This document shows positions 15,077-20,802 of a DNA stretch of 20,802 bases, one piece after another. The stretch is taken from positions 1-20,802 of the forward strand of contig DDSG01000084.1 of the NCBI GenBank assembly GCA_002343325.1, written 5' to 3'. Numbering within the stretch: position 1 is the first letter of the stretch; each line of letters opens with the position of its first letter. The position numbers were made by a program, and so were the translations under genes. The DNA comes from Phycisphaerales bacterium UBA2396 (lineage in GTDB: Bacteria; Planctomycetota; Phycisphaerae; Phycisphaerales; UBA1924). The notes below the pieces were generated by a model that was not told the DNA's origin, did no database searches, and saw only the letters and a program-made list of their open reading frames with translations.

Positions 15077-15345
15077 TGGCGGACGGCAACGGACAGAACG
15101 GAACGAAGGCTCGCTGGGCAGGGGTGCTCGTCACGATCATCCTCGCCGCCGGCGCGATGACCGTCCAGTGGGGCGTGGTCACCACCAAGCTCCAGCAGGT
15201 CGAGAAGCGGCTCGACGAGTTCATCGGCGAGGCCCGCTCCATCCGCGCGGACTACCAGGCGATGGAGCGCCGCGTGTCCTACCTCGAGGGCAAGGTGGCG
15301 GGCCTGAGCGCCGCGGCGGATGCGGGGAGGGAGGGACGCCCGTGA
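15076..15345 (+). CDS. Small membrane protein with coiled coil (89 aa)
   Basis: ATG 15076 is preferred to GTG 15073 because GGAG lies five bases before it and because it forms a TGATG overlap with the previous gene. Residues 15-35 are one transmembrane segment (AGVLVTIILAAGAMTVQWGVV), and residues about 37-75 form a coiled coil with heptad Leu/Val (KLQQVEKRLDEFIGEAR, YLEGKVAGL). There is no lipobox. Single-pass coiled-coil proteins of this kind are common in phages and include hemolysin XhlA-like and spanin-like lysis proteins, but the location inside the head-tail cluster does not prove a lysis role. It ends in a GTGA overlap with the next gene. Confidence 0.65.
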   Translation: MADGNGQNGTKARWAGVLVTIILAAGAMTVQWGVVTTKLQQVEKRLDEFIGEARSIRADYQAMERRVSYLEGKVAGLSAAADAGREGRP

Positions 15346-15773
15346 GCACCATCGTTGCCATCGCCGATGCCCTGGCCGCGCACATCAACGCGGGCCTGTT
15401 CGGGCAGTCCGTGAACGCGGTGCGGATGTTCCAGCCCGCGTTCACACTGGAGGACCTCAAGGACTTGCGCGTGTCGGTCGTGCCGCGCACGACGGCCATC
15501 GCCGCGGCGACCCGGGACAGCAGCACCTTTGAGTGCGTGATCGACGTGGGCATTCAGAAGAAACTGCCCGCCGAGGGTGAACAGGCCGAGATCGACGGAC
15601 TGCTCGACCTCGTCGAGGCCATCGCCGACCACGTCCGGCTGAAGCGCCTGCCCGATGCGCCCGACGCGGCGTGGGTCGGCATCGCGCACGAGCCAGTCGT
15701 GTCGAGCGAGTCGTTAGAGCAGCACCGGGTGTTCACGAGCGTCCTGAGCGTCACATACCGGGTGCGGAGGTAG
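15342..15773 (+). CDS. Probable tail terminator protein (143 aa)
   Basis: GTG 15342 overlaps the previous stop (GTGA) and has GGAGGG-type purines about eight bases upstream. The protein starts with a helix (TIVAIADALAAHIN), then strands (DLRVSVVPRTTAI, FECVIDVGIQKKL), an acidic helix (EIDGLLDLVEAIADHV) and a final strand pair (HRVFTSVLSVTYRV). This alpha-beta layout and the position just before the tail tube gene fit tail terminator (gpU-like) proteins, which cap the tube when it reaches full length. The exact family is not recognised with certainty. Confidence 0.6.
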   Translation: MSTIVAIADALAAHINAGLFGQSVNAVRMFQPAFTLEDLKDLRVSVVPRTTAIAAATRDSSTFECVIDVGIQKKLPAEGEQAEIDGLLDLVEAIADHVRLKRLPDAPDAAWVGIAHEPVVSSESLEQHRVFTSVLSVTYRVRR

Positions 15774-15775
15774 CC

Positions 15776-16033
15776 GTGCGGAACGTCGTGTTCATCAAGG
15801 TGGAGCTCGACGGAGGGGACAAGCCCCTCTCGGATGCGCCGCTCGTGGCGACGTTCACGCTCATGGCGGCGCACACGAACACGCAGGCCATGACGCTCTC
15901 CGACGGCAAGGGCGTCGAGATCCCGGTCCCGGCGGGGGTGCAGCTCGCGTTCGAACAAGTCAACCTGGCGGACATCTTCGTGCGGAGCAAGGCGGGTGAG
16001 GTGGCGTTCGTAGTCGGCCACACGGCCGGATAG
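15776..16033 (+). CDS. Small beta-rich phage protein of unknown function (85 aa)
   Basis: GTG 15776 lies two bases after the previous stop and has GGAGG five bases upstream. The sequence alternates strands (NVVFIKVEL, LVATFTLMAA, GVEIPVPAGVQLAFEQVNL, VAFVVGHTAG), suggesting a small beta barrel or sandwich. No signal peptide, Cys motif or membrane segment is present. It stands between the tail terminator-like gene and the tail tube gene, so a tail-assembly or tube-associated role is likely but not shown. Confidence 0.6.
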   Translation: MRNVVFIKVELDGGDKPLSDAPLVATFTLMAAHTNTQAMTLSDGKGVEIPVPAGVQLAFEQVNLADIFVRSKAGEVAFVVGHTAG

Positions 16034-16048
16034 AGCAGGAGAACAACG

Positions 16049-16477
16049 ATGGCGATCAAACTCGGCATGGAAGCCAAGCTGCTCTACAAGGTCGGCGGCC
16101 AGGCCGGCGGCGGGGCATGGGTGGTCCTGGGCAACACCCGCGACGTGACGCTCAACCTGGAGGCGGGCGAGGCGGATGTCACGACTCGCGCCAACAGCGG
16201 CTGGCGGGCCACGGTCGCCACGCTGAAGGAAGCCAGCGTCGAGTTCGAGATGGTGTGGGACACGGAGGACGCCGGGTTCACCGCGATCAAGAACGCGTTC
16301 TTCGGCAACGACCCCATCGGCTTCCAGATCCTCGATGAGACCAGCGGGCAGGGCTTGCAAGCGGACTTCTCCATCACCAACTTCTCGCGCAACGAGGCGC
16401 TGGAGGAGGCCATCACGGTTTCGGTCACCGCGAAAGTGACGTACTCGGCGACGGCACCTTCATGGATTGGCGGCTGA
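16049..16477 (+). CDS. Major tail tube protein
   Basis: The 142-residue protein has the pattern of major tail tube subunits of long non-contractile tails: an N-terminal strand set (GMEAKLLYKVG), the segment NTRDVTLNLEAGEADVTTR, then SGWRATVATLKEASVEFEM and a final strand region (AITVSVTAKVTYSATAPSW). Such proteins stack as hexamers to form the DNA-conducting tube. ATG 16049 has AGGAG about eight bases upstream. It precedes the tail chaperone gene, as in most siphovirus-like tail operons. Confidence 0.85.
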   Translation: MAIKLGMEAKLLYKVGGQAGGGAWVVLGNTRDVTLNLEAGEADVTTRANSGWRATVATLKEASVEFEMVWDTEDAGFTAIKNAFFGNDPIGFQILDETSGQGLQADFSITNFSRNEALEEAITVSVTAKVTYSATAPSWIGG

Positions 16478-16540
16478 GCGGGTTCGGTGCTGTCGGCTTC
16501 GCGTGGGATTCCTGTCGGGTCCTGATTCACGGAGGCACGG

Positions 16541-16975
16541 ATGCGGTCATTCAAGGACAACCAAGGGCGGCAGTGGTCGGTCGAGATCAACGTCACCGCC
16601 ATCAAGCGCGTGCGCGGCCTCACCGGCGAGGACCTCATGCAGGTCATCGAGGGGACGCTGATCGAGAAGCTGATCCGAGATCCCGTCCTGCTCTGCGACG
16701 TGGTCTACGCCATCTGCAAGCCCGAAGCGGATGCATGCAGCGTCTCCGACGAGGAGTTCGGCAAGGCGATGGCCGGCGACGCGATCGAGGCCGCGACGAC
16801 GGCGGTGCTGGAGGAGCTCGTGGGTTTCTGCCCGAGCCCGAGGGACCGGGCCAACCTCGGGCGGGTGCTCCAGGCCACGCGGAAGGTGATGGACCGGGCG
16901 CGGGACCTGGTGGAGAAGAAGCTCGACAGCGGCGAACTGGATCGGCTGGCGGACCGCCTGCTGGCAGAGGGATAA
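16541..16975 (+). CDS. Tail assembly chaperone, short form (gpG-like)
   Basis: The 144-residue unshifted product starts at ATG 16541 with GGAGG upstream. It begins with FKDNQGRQWSVEINVTAIKRV and consists mostly of helices, and its place between tail tube and tape measure is that of lambda gpG. These chaperones coat the tape measure and guide tube polymerisation, and are absent from the finished tail. At 16822-16828 the gene contains a slippery heptamer that would divert part of the ribosomes into the -1 frame, giving the longer gpGT-like form annotated separately. The ratio of the two forms is usually critical for tail assembly in phages of this type. Confidence 0.8.
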   Translation: MRSFKDNQGRQWSVEINVTAIKRVRGLTGEDLMQVIEGTLIEKLIRDPVLLCDVVYAICKPEADACSVSDEEFGKAMAGDAIEAATTAVLEELVGFCPSPRDRANLGRVLQATRKVMDRARDLVEKKLDSGELDRLADRLLAEG

Positions 16976-17286
16976 CCGGAAGCGACTGCTGGAGGCTCGT
17001 CCACCAGTGCGCAGGAATCCTCGGCATCGACCCCGGCCCCCTGACCCTCCGTGATCTGGTGGCGATGCTCGACGGCAAGCAGCGCCACGACTGGTCGATC
17101 GCCTCCGCCGTCATGGCGCTTGTCGCCAACATCCACCGCGACCCCAAGCGATCCCGCCGACTCAACCCCAGCGACTTCGACCCCTTCGCCAAACGCCAGC
17201 GACCCATCAAGGTCGGCGTGTCGGTCCTCAAGGGCGTGTTCATCGACGGCAAGCTCCCCGCCATGCCGCAGGAGGCTCACGGATGA
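16541..17286 (+). CDS. Tail assembly chaperone, long frameshifted form (gpGT-like)
   Basis: A -1 slip at GGGTTTC joins the first 96 codons of the gpG-like frame to the frame that runs to TGA at 17284, giving 248 residues. The second part starts with a Gly/Pro/Ala-rich linker of about 50 residues and ends with a conserved-looking domain of about 100 residues (WRLVHQCAGILGIDPGPLTLRDL, SIASAVMALVANIHRDPKRSR, NPSDFDPF), typical of the T part of such chaperones in high-GC phages. That frame has no ATG, GTG or TTG between the slip site and GTG 17059, deep inside the domain, so independent initiation is unlikely. An additional slip at GGA-TAA near 16970 cannot be excluded. Confidence 0.7.
16822..16862 (+). 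promoter_or_regulatory. Programmed -1 ribosomal frameshift signal
   Basis: G GGT TTC at 16822-16828 is the only canonical X XXY YYZ heptamer in the proper frame of this gene. Seven bases later an 8-bp GC-rich stem forms between GCCCGAGG (16836-16843) and CCTCGGGC (16855-16862) with an 11-base loop. Spacer length and stem strength match known bacterial -1 signals. After the slip the codons are GGG and TTT; the Phe tRNA re-pairs well, the Gly tRNA with a wobble mismatch. Confidence 0.7.
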
Positions 17287-17771
17287 AGTTCCTCAGCTCG
17301 CCTTCCACCCGCCATTACGTCTACATCGTCGGCCTGCTGCTCATGGCGCTCGTGCTCACGTCGTGCGCGGGCTTCGACCTGGGCGACCTCGTGAAGGTCA
17401 AGACGCCCAACACCATCCAGCAGACCACGGGGCTGCCGTCCACGCTCAGCCTGAACGAGGCCGAGGTCGAGTACCAGAACTGGTTCAACCAGACGCAGAC
17501 GACCGGCGCGCAGTGGAAGGGCAACATCGAGAAGGCCGGCGAGCTCCGCGGCCTGTTCAGCCAGCTCACGCTGTCCGCCCTCGACACCGTCGGGCCCACA
17601 GTGGCGGGCCTTCCGGTACTCGGCCCCGCGCTGCCGGCGCTCACCGGGATCGTCGGCCTGTTCATCGGCTCGGGCCGGCTTCGCAAGGAGAAGGAGGCGT
17701 CGTTCAACAAGGGCCTGGAGAAGGGCAGCGGCCTCGCTGGAGGCACGCCCGCGGGCGGGAGCGGCGTGTGA
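17283..17771 (+). CDS. Phage-encoded lipoprotein with second hydrophobic segment (162 aa)
   Basis: ATG 17283 overlaps the stop of the frameshifted chaperone frame (ATGA). Residues 12-27 are a hydrophobic signal and LTSC puts the lipidated Cys at 28. The middle is polar with many Gln and Asn (TIQQTTGLP, WFNQTQTTGAQ) and residues about 106-131 form a second hydrophobic stretch (VAGLPVLGPALPALTGIVG) followed by basic residues, so it may cross or touch a membrane twice. Lipoproteins in tail operons can be superinfection-exclusion factors or lysis (spanin) proteins, and no homology here decides. It ends in a GTGA overlap with the next gene. Confidence 0.7.
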   Translation: MKFLSSPSTRHYVYIVGLLLMALVLTSCAGFDLGDLVKVKTPNTIQQTTGLPSTLSLNEAEVEYQNWFNQTQTTGAQWKGNIEKAGELRGLFSQLTLSALDTVGPTVAGLPVLGPALPALTGIVGLFIGSGRLRKEKEASFNKGLEKGSGLAGGTPAGGSGV

Positions 17772-18211
17772 TCACCATGCGGATCAAGGACATGTTCTTC
17801 GACCGCGCGGCGGTGGTCCGCGCGGTCGATGGGGCCAAGCGGAAGGTGCTCAGCAAGGCCGGCGCGTTCATCCGCACGGCGGCCCGGACCAGCATCCGCA
17901 AGCGCAAGGGCTCCGCGCCGGCGGGCAAGCCTCCCCACTCGCACGAAGGGAGCCTGCGACGGCTCATCCTCTTCGGGTACGACAAGGCGTCGGACTCCGT
18001 GGTCGTCGGCCCCGTGGGTTTCAAGAAGAGCGTCGCCCCGAACGTGCTGGAATACGGCGGCGACACCGTCGTGCTGCGTCGCAGAGGCGGGAAGCTCACA
18101 TCGCAGAAGGTCAAGATCGCTGCGCGGCCGTACATGGCCCCCGCGCTGGAGCAGGAGCGGCCGAAGCTGCCGCTGCTATGGCGGAACAGCATCCGAAGGA
18201 GTCAATCATGA
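17768..18211 (+). CDS. HK97 gp10-like tail completion / joining protein (147 aa)
   Basis: GTG 17768 overlaps the lipoprotein stop (GTGA) and has GGGAG six bases upstream; ATG 17777 is a weaker alternative. The protein has the features of HK97 gp10-like and virion morphogenesis proteins: a long basic helix (KVLSKAGAFIRTAARTSIRKRKG), then SAPAGKPPHSHEGSLRR, NVLEYGG and the ending ARPYMAPALEQE. These proteins act at the head-tail or tail-completion joint. It normally precedes the tail tube gene, so its place after the chaperone is unusual. Its last 10 bases overlap, tail to tail, the end of the minus-strand nuclease gene. Confidence 0.75.
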   Translation: MITMRIKDMFFDRAAVVRAVDGAKRKVLSKAGAFIRTAARTSIRKRKGSAPAGKPPHSHEGSLRRLILFGYDKASDSVVVGPVGFKKSVAPNVLEYGGDTVVLRRRGGKLTSQKVKIAARPYMAPALEQERPKLPLLWRNSIRRSQS

Positions 18212-19068
18212 CCTCCACGGCGTCGCTTGAGCTCTTCGTACCCGTCTCCCATACTGACCTCATCGTCAGGGGGGGAGGTCGATCCATCGGGTCCGCTGCC
18301 GCTCTGCGCGCTGGTCAAGAACGACTCGATCACCTCTCGCGGCAACCGGTTCAGGATGTCGTAGACAACCGAGCGGTCCCCGACCTGCGACACATCTACC
18401 ACCGACTGCTGCACGGTGTGCTCGGTGCGCTGGTCCTTATTGCGCATGAACTCACCCGCCTTGCTGTTGAGCGGCGGCGGCTCACCAAAACGGTCTTCGT
18501 ACTCATCCAGAAGTTGCTTTTCGCGGCGTCTGGCCAACTCCTTGCCAGAGCTGCCGATTACGCCCTCTGTCGCAGCGAGCAGATCACGATTGCGAGCCTT
18601 TGGATCGTTGGCGTCTACCGCCGCATTGGCGTTCGTCACGTCTCCGGTCGAGACGAGCGACTCCATGTCAGTCGTCTCCTCCCACATCATCTGAAGCGAG
18701 CAACCAGGCCAGCGTCTCCGGAGCTTTCTGATCAGGTCTATCGCCCTGAAGGTCTTTCCAACCCCGTGGACTGCTGCGGTGACGCGCTCGTCGATGGTCC
18801 GACCGTGACCATCGACGTTGACGCGCGGTGCCAGGTCTGCGGCAAGAGCCGCAACCCGGTGTGGGCCAGGCCACTTCTCGTCCGGCCCGGTCTCCCCGAT
18901 GTAGAGCAACCCCGAGGGGTCAGGATCCAAGAGTCGGGGAATCGGCACCGGCGATCCATTGCTGTCAACGAGTCGAAGGCGATAGCAGCACATGGCCGGC
19001 AGGTCGTTCCAGCTGGGCCACTCGTCAATTGTGCGCCACGCATCGGGCGGGGTGGGATTGGTGCTCAT
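18202..19068 (-). CDS. GIY-YIG-like nuclease, reversed within the tail operon (288 aa)
   Basis: The minus-strand gene starts at ATG 19068. Features of a GIY-YIG nuclease are visible: an N-terminal strand (CCYRLRLVD), YIG at 56-58 (GLLYIGETG), an Arg at about 71 (HRVAAL), and near the end a Glu at about 183 (REKQLLDEY) and GEPPPLN with Asn at about 201. Spacing between YIG and the Glu is larger than in simple members, so there is an insertion of roughly 60 residues or more. The last 80 residues are hydrophilic and end in acidic and basic low-complexity. G+C by spot counts is about 53-65 %, below the 70-75 % around it, and orientation is opposite to all neighbours, which points to later acquisition. 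It could be a homing endonuclease, a defence or exclusion nuclease, or a repair-type enzyme. The family call is motif-based. Confidence 0.65.
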   Translation of the reverse strand: MSTNPTPPDAWRTIDEWPSWNDLPAMCCYRLRLVDSNGSPVPIPRLLDPDPSGLLYIGETGPDEKWPGPHRVAALAADLAPRVNVDGHGRTIDERVTAAVHGVGKTFRAIDLIRKLRRRWPGCSLQMMWEETTDMESLVSTGDVTNANAAVDANDPKARNRDLLAATEGVIGSSGKELARRREKQLLDEYEDRFGEPPPLNSKAGEFMRNKDQRTEHTVQQSVVDVSQVGDRSVVYDILNRLPREVIESFLTSAQSGSGPDGSTSPPDDEVSMGDGYEELKRRRGGHD

Positions 19069-19100
19069 CGTGCGAATGGTAACGTGGGGGTGCCCATCTG

Positions 19101-20802
19101 ATGGCCGATACTCGCGGCATCCGGGCTGGACGGGCGTTCGTCGAACTCGGCGTGAGCGACAAGCTCACCGCCGGGATTCGCCGCGCCCAGAAGCAGCTCG
19201 AAGCCTTCGGCGCTGGCCTGCGATCGGTGGGCACGCGACTCGCGGGGATTGGCGCGGGGGCGGTCGCGGCGCTGCTCGGCACGGCGAAGGCCTTCTCCGA
19301 CACGGGCGACATGCTCGACAAGATGAGCCAGCGGACCGGCGTGAGCGTGGAGGCTCTGTCCGAGCTGGGGTTCGCGGCTGACCTCTCCGGCACGGACCTG
19401 GAAACGCTCGAGTCCGGGCTCCGCAACATGCAGCGGACGCTGGCGGGCGCAGCGCAGGGGTCGGCATCCGCGGGTGATGCGCTCGGGCGGCTCGGCCTGA
19501 CTGCCGCACAACTGGCGGGCCTCGCTCCGGACGAACAGTTCAAGGTCCTCGCGGAGCGCATCTCACAGGTGCGCGATCCCGCCCTCCGGGCGGCGCTAGC
19601 GATGGAGGTCTTCGGCAAGGCCGGGACCAAGCTCCTGCCGCTCATGGCGGACGGTGCTGCGGGCATCGAGGCGATGCAGGAAGAGGCTCGTCGCCTCGGC
19701 CTTACCGTTAGCACCGAGACGGCCCGCGACGCCGCTGCCCTCAACGACGCCTTGGGCACGCTCTGGAAGGTGCTCAAGCAGGGCGTGTTCACCATCGGCG
19801 GCGCGCTCGCGCCGACGCTCAAGGACCTCGCGGAGCGGATCACCCGCATCGTCGTCAGCGTCACCACCTGGATTAGGGCCAACCGCGAGACGGTCGTGTG
19901 GGCGCTCAAGATCGCCGCCGCCGTCGCCGTGGCGGGCATCGCCATCGTCGCCTTGGGGTACATCGTCTCGGGCATCGGCGCGACCCTGGGCATCGTCGCG
20001 GCTGTGATTGGTGGCATTGGTACAGCTTTCAGCCTGATCGGAGCCGCCATCGCGGCGATCCTGTCGCCGGTCGGGCTGGCGATCGCCGCAATCGTGGCGC
20101 TCGGCGGCGTGCTCCTCGTCACCACCGGAGTTGGCGGGGAAGCCCTCGCCTGGCTTGGCGAGCAGTTCACACGCCTGCGCGACTGGGTGACCAAGGTCGT
20201 CGGCGGCATCTCCGACGCCCTCGCGGCGGGCGACATCGCCCTAGCCGCCGAGATCCTGTGGCTCTCGCTGAAGGTGGTCTGGCAGCAGGGCGTCGCCGCG
20301 CTCAACAAGGTTTGGCTGGAGGCCAAGGAGTTCTTCGTCTCCACCGCCTACGGCATGTGGTACGGAGCGCTGGCCGCCGCGGAGATCGTCTTCCACGCCC
20401 TTGAGATCGCGTGGATCGAGACCACGTCGTTCCTGTCCAAGACCTGGACCAACTTCACCACCGGATTCCAGCAGGTCTGGGAGTCCGCATCGTCCTGGGT
20501 CGCCAAGCGGATGCTGGAGATCCAGGGGTTGTTCGACTCCGGGCTCGACGTGGACGCCGCGAAGAGGGCCGTCGATGATCAACTCGAATCCCGCCTGGCG
20601 GAACTGGAGAGCGCGGCCCAGCGGCAGGTGGCCGAACGCGAGGGACAGCGCGCCGCCGAGCGCGAACAGGCCGCCGCCCTGCACGAGGCAACGCTCGCCG
20701 GCATCGGCCGCGACTTTGAGGAGGCCCAGGCCGCGCTCAAGGCGAACACGGAGGCGGGGCTCGCGGAGTCGCAAGCGGCGCTGGATGCCGCGAAGCAGAA
20801 GC
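19101..20802 (+). CDS. Tail tape-measure protein, N-terminal part (cut by window edge)
   Basis: The frame runs from ATG 19101 to the window end with no stop, 567 residues so far. An in-frame TAA at 19080 leaves ATG 19101 as the natural start; only GGGGG-type purines lie upstream. The N-terminus (about 30-200) is a typical tape-measure head with alternating helices (AFGAGLRSVGTRLAGIGAG, MLDKMSQRTGVSVEALSELG). A very hydrophobic Ala/Gly/Ile-rich zone lies at about 267-343, probably membrane-active during DNA ejection. From about 490 on, coiled-coil sequence rich in Ala, Glu and Gln begins. The protein sets tail length and helps DNA cross the host envelope. The minus-strand nuclease gene begins only 32 bases upstream, so this gene probably depends on read-through from the tail operon or on a promoter inside that gene. 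Confidence 0.9.
   Translation, partial: MADTRGIRAGRAFVELGVSDKLTAGIRRAQKQLEAFGAGLRSVGTRLAGIGAGAVAALLGTAKAFSDTGDMLDKMSQRTGVSVEALSELGFAADLSGTDLETLESGLRNMQRTLAGAAQGSASAGDALGRLGLTAAQLAGLAPDEQFKVLAERISQVRDPALRAALAMEVFGKAGTKLLPLMADGAAGIEAMQEEARRLGLTVSTETARDAAALNDALGTLWKVLKQGVFTIGGALAPTLKDLAERITRIVVSVTTWIRANRETVVWALKIAAAVAVAGIAIVALGYIVSGIGATLGIVAAVIGGIGTAFSLIGAAIAAILSPVGLAIAAIVALGGVLLVTTGVGGEALAWLGEQFTRLRDWVTKVVGGISDALAAGDIALAAEILWLSLKVVWQQGVAALNKVWLEAKEFFVSTAYGMWYGALAAAEIVFHALEIAWIETTSFLSKTWTNFTTGFQQVWESASSWVAKRMLEIQGLFDSGLDVDAAKRAVDDQLESRLAELESAAQRQVAEREGQRAAEREQAAALHEATLAGIGRDFEEAQAALKANTEAGLAESQAALDAAKQK

Noticed and set aside
18178..19101. Plus-strand open frame of 307 codons opposite the nuclease-like gene
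   Set aside because: The minus-strand frame carries the YIG, Arg, Glu and PPLN motifs and a coherent protein; the plus frame has none.
19025..20344. Minus-strand open frame of 439 codons opposite the tape-measure gene
   Set aside because: Its Ser/Ala/Pro-rich translation mirrors the Ala/Gly-rich tape-measure codons; the plus frame is open to the window end and has a typical tape-measure sequence.

Overview
The window is about 70 % G+C and reads as most of a tailed-phage or prophage genome: a replication module, then packaging, head and tail genes, ending inside the tape-measure gene. The head and tail genes (lambda-type portal, protease-capsid fusion, tail tube, gpG/gpT-type chaperone, long tape measure) point to a long-tailed virus with a siphovirus-like tail. 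The many small conserved proteins and the GC bias recall prophages of Planctomycetes, but that host guess is from memory and no host marker gene is present. No integrase, lysis gene, tRNA, rRNA, IS element or CRISPR array is visible. The left edge carries the start of a divergent lipoprotein gene that may be host DNA or phage cargo.

Layout. 1-184 (minus): start of a thioredoxin-like lipoprotein. 229-4214 (plus): superfamily 2 helicase and primase-polymerase/helicase, overlapping by 4 bases. 4215-4806: a gene-free stretch rich in inverted and direct repeats. 4807-6183 (plus): ParB-like/DNA methyltransferase fusion. 6192-7553 (minus): a reversed block of four small genes, one encoding a Lys/Ala/Pro-rich HARE-HTH protein. 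7772-14680 (plus): HTH protein or small terminase, large terminase, zinc-ribbon protein, small protein, portal, protease-capsid fusion, decoration protein. 14696-18211 (plus): connector, coiled-coil membrane protein, tail terminator-like protein, unknown, tail tube, tail chaperone with a -1 frameshift, lipoprotein, gp10-like protein. 18202-19068 (minus): a GIY-YIG-like nuclease inserted within the tail operon. 19101-end (plus): tape measure, cut by the window edge.

How the genes fit together. The helicase and primase-polymerase would replicate the genome and the methyltransferase would mark it. The terminases would package it through the portal into a capsid matured by its own fused protease. 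The tail genes build a tube whose length is set by the tape measure with the chaperone. Late plus-strand genes are tightly packed, often with 1- or 4-base stop/start overlaps, as in one long operon.

Most notable observations: a complete -1 frameshift signal (GGGTTTC, 7-base spacer, 8-bp GC stem) in the tail chaperone gene, joined to a second reading frame with no start codon of its own; a probable CTG start for the primase whose ribosome-binding site is formed by the codons of an SSB-like tail (DEEIPF) on the helicase; the reversed GIY-YIG-like gene between tail genes; and a short HTH-like domain that occurs both as a free protein and at the N-terminus of the large terminase.
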